Source of the DNA: JANQQJ01 sp046290575
GTDB lineage: Bacteria > Pseudomonadota > Alphaproteobacteria > SMXS01
DNA length: 64,000 nt
Direction: 5' to 3'
Assembly: GCA_046290575.1 (NCBI GenBank)
Contig: JBKAGX010000005.1
Coordinates: 1 to 64,000, forward strand
The translations under genes and the position numbers were made by a program. How positions within the stretch are numbered: position 1 is the first letter of the stretch; every line of letters begins with the position of its first letter. Positions 59,923-64,000 of the stretch are shown piece after piece. Under the pieces are notes generated by a model that made no database searches, was not told the DNA's origin, and was given only the letters and a program-made list of their open reading frames with translations.

Positions 59923-61998
59923 TCAGGGTTTGCGGCGCTTCGGGCGTGCTTTGCGCAAGCTTACTGACGGGTCCCTTGAGCCTGGCGTTTTGCGCGCAGC
60001 CGGCTTGGCTTTGTGGGCTTTTCCGCCACGGGGTTTGTCCTTGAAGGAGATTTTGCCAGACGTCGGCTTCCCCTTTTTTCGATAGACCGGTTTATCGCCT
60101 GGCCTGTCGCCCTGTCTGGTGCCTTTTTTTGCAGCTGCGCCACCGTCGCCTGACGCCATGGTTGCGTTGGGCTCTTCTGGCTTGCCGCGCGATTTGTATT
60201 CCGGTTTGGCCGCAGCTTTACCCTTGGTGTGAGACGGCCGTTTTTCGACGGGTTTTCGATCTGGCTTTCCGGTCGGTTTACCACCTGATTTGGCATCAGG
60301 ATTGTAAGGGCGCTTCTCTCTTGGCCTGTCTTTCGTTCTCTCAGGCCGTGCGGCTGGTTTGTCCGTCCTCGTCTTCACGGGCGACGGGCGTGGGCTCGAA
60401 TGCGCCTTGGACGGGTCATCCAGCGGGGTCACGCGGATATTGTCTTCAAGCCGACCGTCCGGGCCGATCGCCTTCATGAACGCGTCATAGCACCGGGCGG
60501 TCAGCTGAACATGGGTTTCTTCGGCCTGAACCCGGATCGCACCAATCTCGCGTTTGGTGATGTCGCCTGACCGGCACAGCAGCGGCAACAGCCATCGCGG
60601 TTCGGCCTTCTGGTCGCGACCGACCGACAAGGATATCCAGACGCTGTCCTTGAAATCGTCCCGCGACGGCTTTGCCGCGTCAGCGGGGCTCTCTTCCAAC
60701 TCTTCCGGGGCCGAACTGCTGGCGCGGTAAAGGCGCACAAAAGCGGCCGCCAGTTGTGCTGGCGGGTGGGCTTCCAGCAATTGCTGGACAAAAGCCTCGT
60801 CATTGGGACCGACGGGCTCGGTCAGCACGGGGTCAGTCAGCAGGCGCTCATTGTCCCGTTCGGTGACTTCTTCGGCGGTCGGCGGCGGCGCCCAGTTTGC
60901 CTCGACCCGGGCGTTCTGCAGCAGGCGCTGCGCCTTTCGCCGGAAGTTCATCGGCACGATGATCGCACACACGCCCTTATTGCCCGCGCGCCCGGTGCGG
61001 CCTGATCGGTGCAGTAGGGTCTCGCTATTGGAGGGCAGGTCGGCATGGACCACGAGTTCCAGGCCCGGCAAGTCGATGCCGCGTGCGGCGACGTCGGTGG
61101 CGATACAAACACGGGCGCGGCCATCACGCATCGCCTGCAGCGCGCGGCTGCGCTCGTCCTGCGACAGCTCGCCGGACAGGGCAACGACCGAGAACCCACG
61201 GTTTCTGAAGCGCGCAGTCATGTGATTGACCGTTGCCCGTGTGGCGCAGAACACCAGCGCGTTGCGCGCTTCGTAATAGCGCAGCACGTTGATGATCGCG
61301 TTTTCGCGGTCCCTGGGGGCGACCACCATGGCGCGGTATTCGATATCGACGTGCTGGTCGCGTTCTTCTGTCGTTTGAACCCGCACTGCGTCTTTCTGGT
61401 AGTTCTTCGCCAGCTGGGCGATGGACCGGGGCACGGTCGCGGAGAACATCAGCGTGCGGCGGTCCTCCGGCGCTGATCCCAGAATGAATTCGAGATCTTC
61501 GCGAAAACCCAGATCCAGCATCTCGTCCGCTTCATCCAGAACCACGGCGCGAATGTCGCTCAGATCGAGTGACCGGCGCATAATGTGATCTTTCAAACGG
61601 CCGGGCGTGCCGACAACGATGTGCGCGCCTCGTTCCAGGGTGCGGCGTTCGGTCCGCATGTCCATGCCACCCACACAGGAGGCGAATTTGGCGCCGGTGA
61701 ACGCGTAAAGCCATTCCAGTTCGCGGGTCACCTGCATCGCCAGTTCGCGGGTCGGCGCGATGACGAGCGCCTGCGGCGTGCCCGCATGTTCGAAACGTTC
61801 CCCGTCCCCGAGCAGCGTCGGCGCCAGCGCCAGACCAAAAGCGACGGTCTTACCGGACCCGGTCTGGGCTGAAACCAGCGCATCTGCACCCTCAAGTTCA
61901 GGCGCCAGCATCGCTTCCTGCACCGGTGTCAGGTCGTCATAGCCGCGTTCAGCCAGTGCTTTGGTCAGCGGAGGAACAATGCCTTTGATATCTTGCAT
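59923..61998 (-). CDS. DEAD-box RNA helicase with DbpA-type domain and long basic tail
   Basis: A 691-residue ATP-dependent RNA helicase (CsdA/DbpA-like). Q motif at about 26-29, Walker A AQTGSGKT (44-51), DEAD box VVLDEADEMLDLGF (about 152-165), SAT, motif VI HRSGRTGRAGNKG. After about 440 there is a DbpA RNA-binding domain (AEPRWLLPLLCRSGDITKREIGAIRV) and a roughly 140-residue low-complexity tail rich in Lys, Pro, Arg and Gly. Such tails bind RNA non-specifically; it is longer than usual. Start MQDIKGIVPPL at 61998. Convergent with the ABC-F gene (nine bases apart). Confidence 0.93.
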   Translation of the reverse strand: MQDIKGIVPPLTKALAERGYDDLTPVQEAMLAPELEGADALVSAQTGSGKTVAFGLALAPTLLGDGERFEHAGTPQALVIAPTRELAMQVTRELEWLYAFTGAKFASCVGGMDMRTERRTLERGAHIVVGTPGRLKDHIMRRSLDLSDIRAVVLDEADEMLDLGFREDLEFILGSAPEDRRTLMFSATVPRSIAQLAKNYQKDAVRVQTTEERDQHVDIEYRAMVVAPRDRENAIINVLRYYEARNALVFCATRATVNHMTARFRNRGFSVVALSGELSQDERSRALQAMRDGRARVCIATDVAARGIDLPGLELVVHADLPSNSETLLHRSGRTGRAGNKGVCAIIVPMNFRRKAQRLLQNARVEANWAPPPTAEEVTERDNERLLTDPVLTEPVGPNDEAFVQQLLEAHPPAQLAAAFVRLYRASSSAPEELEESPADAAKPSRDDFKDSVWISLSVGRDQKAEPRWLLPLLCRSGDITKREIGAIRVQAEETHVQLTARCYDAFMKAIGPDGRLEDNIRVTPLDDPSKAHSSPRPSPVKTRTDKPAARPERTKDRPREKRPYNPDAKSGGKPTGKPDRKPVEKRPSHTKGKAAAKPEYKSRGKPEEPNATMASGDGGAAAKKGTRQGDRPGDKPVYRKKGKPTSGKISFKDKPRGGKAHKAKPAARKTPGSRDPSVSLRKARPKRRKP

Positions 61999-62154
61999 AC
62001 GGATCTTTATGTGAGGGCGAGTTAACCCGGCGTGCGCATCATCCGCCCGCGGGGGCCCTCTCTCCCACGGTTCCGTCACTGTGTCAGCATAAAACGCGCG
62101 CTGGGCAGCCCTCACAAAACTGAAGGCGGCCTCATACCAGCCGTTCAGGATCGA

Positions 62155-64000
62155 TCAGGGGCTCTTGGCGCTCCTGATTTTGTCCAGGGTGACATCGCTG
62201 AAATCGCCGGTGGGTGGCGGGTTGCCGTTCTCACCGTCGGACATCAGGCCGGTATCCGTGTGGTCGCCGCCGAACAGGTGGCCGATTTCGTGAACGGTCG
62301 CATCGATCAGTCGCCAGCCAGGCCCGCTGCCATTCGTTTGTTCGAGTTCTGATCCGGAGGCCCAGTAGATCAGCCCGCCGGTCCCCCGTTCGCCATCGGC
62401 CTCACCGGCGACGCCGCCAATGCCTTCGCCGCCTTCAGCATGTTTGCCGTCGGCATCTTCCCAATGAACGCCCTGCAAGGCGCCCAGCAGATAGACCGTC
62501 CACAGGTCCGGATCATTGTGGTTGTCTTTCTGGCTGAAACCGCCGAAATAGCGGCGCACATAGTCAACCGTATCGATCCGTAGATTGCCGATGAACTTTC
62601 GGGTCCCTGGGCCGGATTTCAGTGTATCCGTGCGCGGGAAGACATAGGCCGGGAAATAGGCATTGTCGGGCGTGTCCTGCAGCCGGTCATCGGGCGGTAG
62701 GGGAATGACAGCGCCATCGCTGAATGGTCCCGCCTGTCCGGCATTGCCGGCGATGGTGACCGGCTTCATGTCGTCGTCTTCAATCTCGAACGATTTGTTC
62801 ATCAGTGTTTTGCGATACGTCTCGTCATTCAGCGCAGAACCAACCACCGTAATGTCGTCAGGGGCACCGCGCGCGGTATTGCCCACAACGCTGTAGCGGA
62901 CGCCGTCCAGCCGCATCTGCCCGCCAAAGAACCGGTCCCACTGGCCCTTGCCGCCAATGCCGTCCGAGGGCCAGTCGCTGACGACGATGTTGAGAGTGGT
63001 GCCGATCGTCCATGCCGGGATTCCCTGCACCGTTCCGGCTGGCGTTATCGACGTCACGTTGCCACGCATGATGTTGCCTTCAACCGGCTCCATGGAATCG
63101 AGTTCGACATGCAGGAAACGCCAGACGGTCAGTGTGTCCGACAGGTAGGATTCAGGCTTTTGCACCTCGGCGTCTTCAGCCTTTTTGCCTTTCGACAACA
63201 GCCGCTGATCGACGATCCGGGCCAGGTTTTCCCAGCCGTCCCCCAGCTTTGTGTCGTCGTTGATCAGACCTTTGAGAAAGTCTTCATCTCCGGCCGCGGC
63301 AACACGGAAATTGTCGCCGGGCTGCATGGTGACCTGAAACTCGGCCTTGGCTGTCTTCTCTGAAATTTCCAGCGCCAGCGTATCGCTCTTGGATTTGGTA
63401 AACATGCCGGATCCCGCGGGCTTTTCGCCGCGATTGTCGTCAGCCTTTGTCTCGTCATCGACCTCGTCGTCATCGGCGCTGGGGTCATCGACGTCGAAGG
63501 CGCGCAAATGCACCTGGGTTTTGCGGGGCGGTTCGACATTGAGGATGACTTCAAGCTCCACCTTACTACGCACTTCGCCTGTGGCCTTGTTGTCGACATA
63601 GCGTTTGCCTGGGAATACGCGCACCGGGTCGTCATAGGGGTTTCCGGACTGTGCCGGGCCGCCGGCCCGGCCCTTGATGATTGGATGGTTCGGGTCGGGA
63701 TCCAGAATCTCATCATCGTTGCGGCTGTTGTCCTTGCCGTGCCACTTCATATTGTCGACCGCCAGCACGGTAACGGCGATTTTGTCGGTTTCGGGATCTT
63801 TGCCGCCGTCCGGTTCGTACGTCAGCTCGAACTGAACATCAGACGTGCTTGCGCTGGGCTCCAGACCCTCAACCCACAGCACCTTTTCCAGAAAAGCGCC
63901 ATTATCGGTAAATCCCTCGGGCAATGTCATCGGCTTGTTAAGGCCCGCATAGGCCTCACCCGGCGTGCGGGTCTTCCCCGTCCAAAGGCGGGTCTTTCCT
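62155..64000 (-). CDS. metzincin-type zinc metalloprotease, partial (5' end outside window)
   Basis: The frame stays open to the window edge, reading GKTRLWTGKTRTPGEAYAGL before the ATG at 63930, so the gene begins beyond 64000. At least 614 residues. Near the C-terminus HEIGHLFGGDH (62260-62292) is the metzincin HExxHxxGxxH zinc site, and GLM (62242-62250) five residues later suggests the Met-turn. The N-terminal part has acidic, Thr/Ser-rich beta segments like Ig or cadherin-like modules (DVDDPSADDDEVDDETKADD). Signal peptide not visible. No family recognised; substrate unknown. Confidence 0.7.
   Translation of the reverse strand, partial: GKTRLWTGKTRTPGEAYAGLNKPMTLPEGFTDNGAFLEKVLWVEGLEPSASTSDVQFELTYEPDGGKDPETDKIAVTVLAVDNMKWHGKDNSRNDDEILDPDPNHPIIKGRAGGPAQSGNPYDDPVRVFPGKRYVDNKATGEVRSKVELEVILNVEPPRKTQVHLRAFDVDDPSADDDEVDDETKADDNRGEKPAGSGMFTKSKSDTLALEISEKTAKAEFQVTMQPGDNFRVAAAGDEDFLKGLINDDTKLGDGWENLARIVDQRLLSKGKKAEDAEVQKPESYLSDTLTVWRFLHVELDSMEPVEGNIMRGNVTSITPAGTVQGIPAWTIGTTLNIVVSDWPSDGIGGKGQWDRFFGGQMRLDGVRYSVVGNTARGAPDDITVVGSALNDETYRKTLMNKSFEIEDDDMKPVTIAGNAGQAGPFSDGAVIPLPPDDRLQDTPDNAYFPAYVFPRTDTLKSGPGTRKFIGNLRIDTVDYVRRYFGGFSQKDNHNDPDLWTVYLLGALQGVHWEDADGKHAEGGEGIGGVAGEADGERGTGGLIYWASGSELEQTNGSGPGWRLIDATVHEIGHLFGGDHTDTGLMSDGENGNPPPTGDFSDVTLDKIRSAKSP

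Overview
The window is a gene-dense stretch (about 90% coding) of a GC-rich chromosome, almost entirely conserved core genes. The organism is most likely a free-living, aerobic alphaproteobacterium. Supporting signs are the alphaproteobacterial order lgt - NDUFAF7-type methyltransferase - pgeF - prs - rplY - pth - ychF; a short second-type glutamyl-tRNA synthetase; fused-free petABC for a bc1 complex; a UbiK-type accessory factor; an ExoD protein; and an Irr-type (iron control element) palindrome upstream of dps. I cannot place it in a genus from the sequence alone. No phage, insertion sequence, CRISPR array or defence island is visible.

Layout. 1-6.3 kb: gltX, cysS and cimA (isoleucine by the citramalate route) between two dispersed-repeat-like segments, then a phosphate-selective-type porin closed by a strong terminator. 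6.3-9.3 kb: a tight operon GNAT - DUF1285 - CoA-pyrophosphatase - CCA-adding enzyme, convergent with hemF-trmL. 10.8-15.5 kb: petABC, then mtnP-apt (methylthioadenosine to adenine to AMP) and a glutathione transferase. 15.6-23.2 kb: a YegP-type protein, then a long minus-strand block from lgt down to a MAPEG protein. 23.3-27.9 kb: ubiK, YbjN, proC, DinB, SDR, MarR and ilvE. 27.9-35.8 kb: minus-strand molybdopterin (moaE, moaD), pgsA, uvrC, folB with a FolM-like reductase, a Ca/Na exchanger, the MsrPQ periplasmic repair system and dps. 35.9-42.6 kb: a PGPGW membrane protein, a BtuF-like binding protein, an aspartate aminotransferase, two tandem DUF4112 proteins with ExoD, uvrB and a 54-residue membrane protein. 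42.7-51.1 kb: a probable small RNA, LysR, trxB, lrp, an unrecognised low-GC gene, greA and carAB. 51.4-55.9 kb: yqeY-dnaG-rpoD (macromolecular synthesis cluster). 56-64 kb: an LLM oxidoreductase, a CAU-anticodon tRNA, an orphan membrane protein, an ABC-F ATPase, a DEAD-box helicase with a long basic tail, and the C-terminal part of a large metzincin-type protease that runs off the window.

The least ordinary items are these. (1) A probable sRNA on the minus strand at about 42777-42889 has C-rich, anti-Shine-Dalgarno hairpin loops, a terminator and a heat-shock-sigma-like promoter. (2) A 352-base intergenic region upstream of uvrC contains a 33% G+C core, seven palindromes and a perfect DnaA box. 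(3) A -10 element recurs exactly 6-7 bases before the start codon of several genes, suggesting leaderless transcripts. (4) Cytochrome b carries PDWY instead of the usual PEWY at its quinol-oxidation site. (5) There is an incomplete metzincin-like secreted-type protein at the right edge. Everything is read by eye from sequence; no database search was run.
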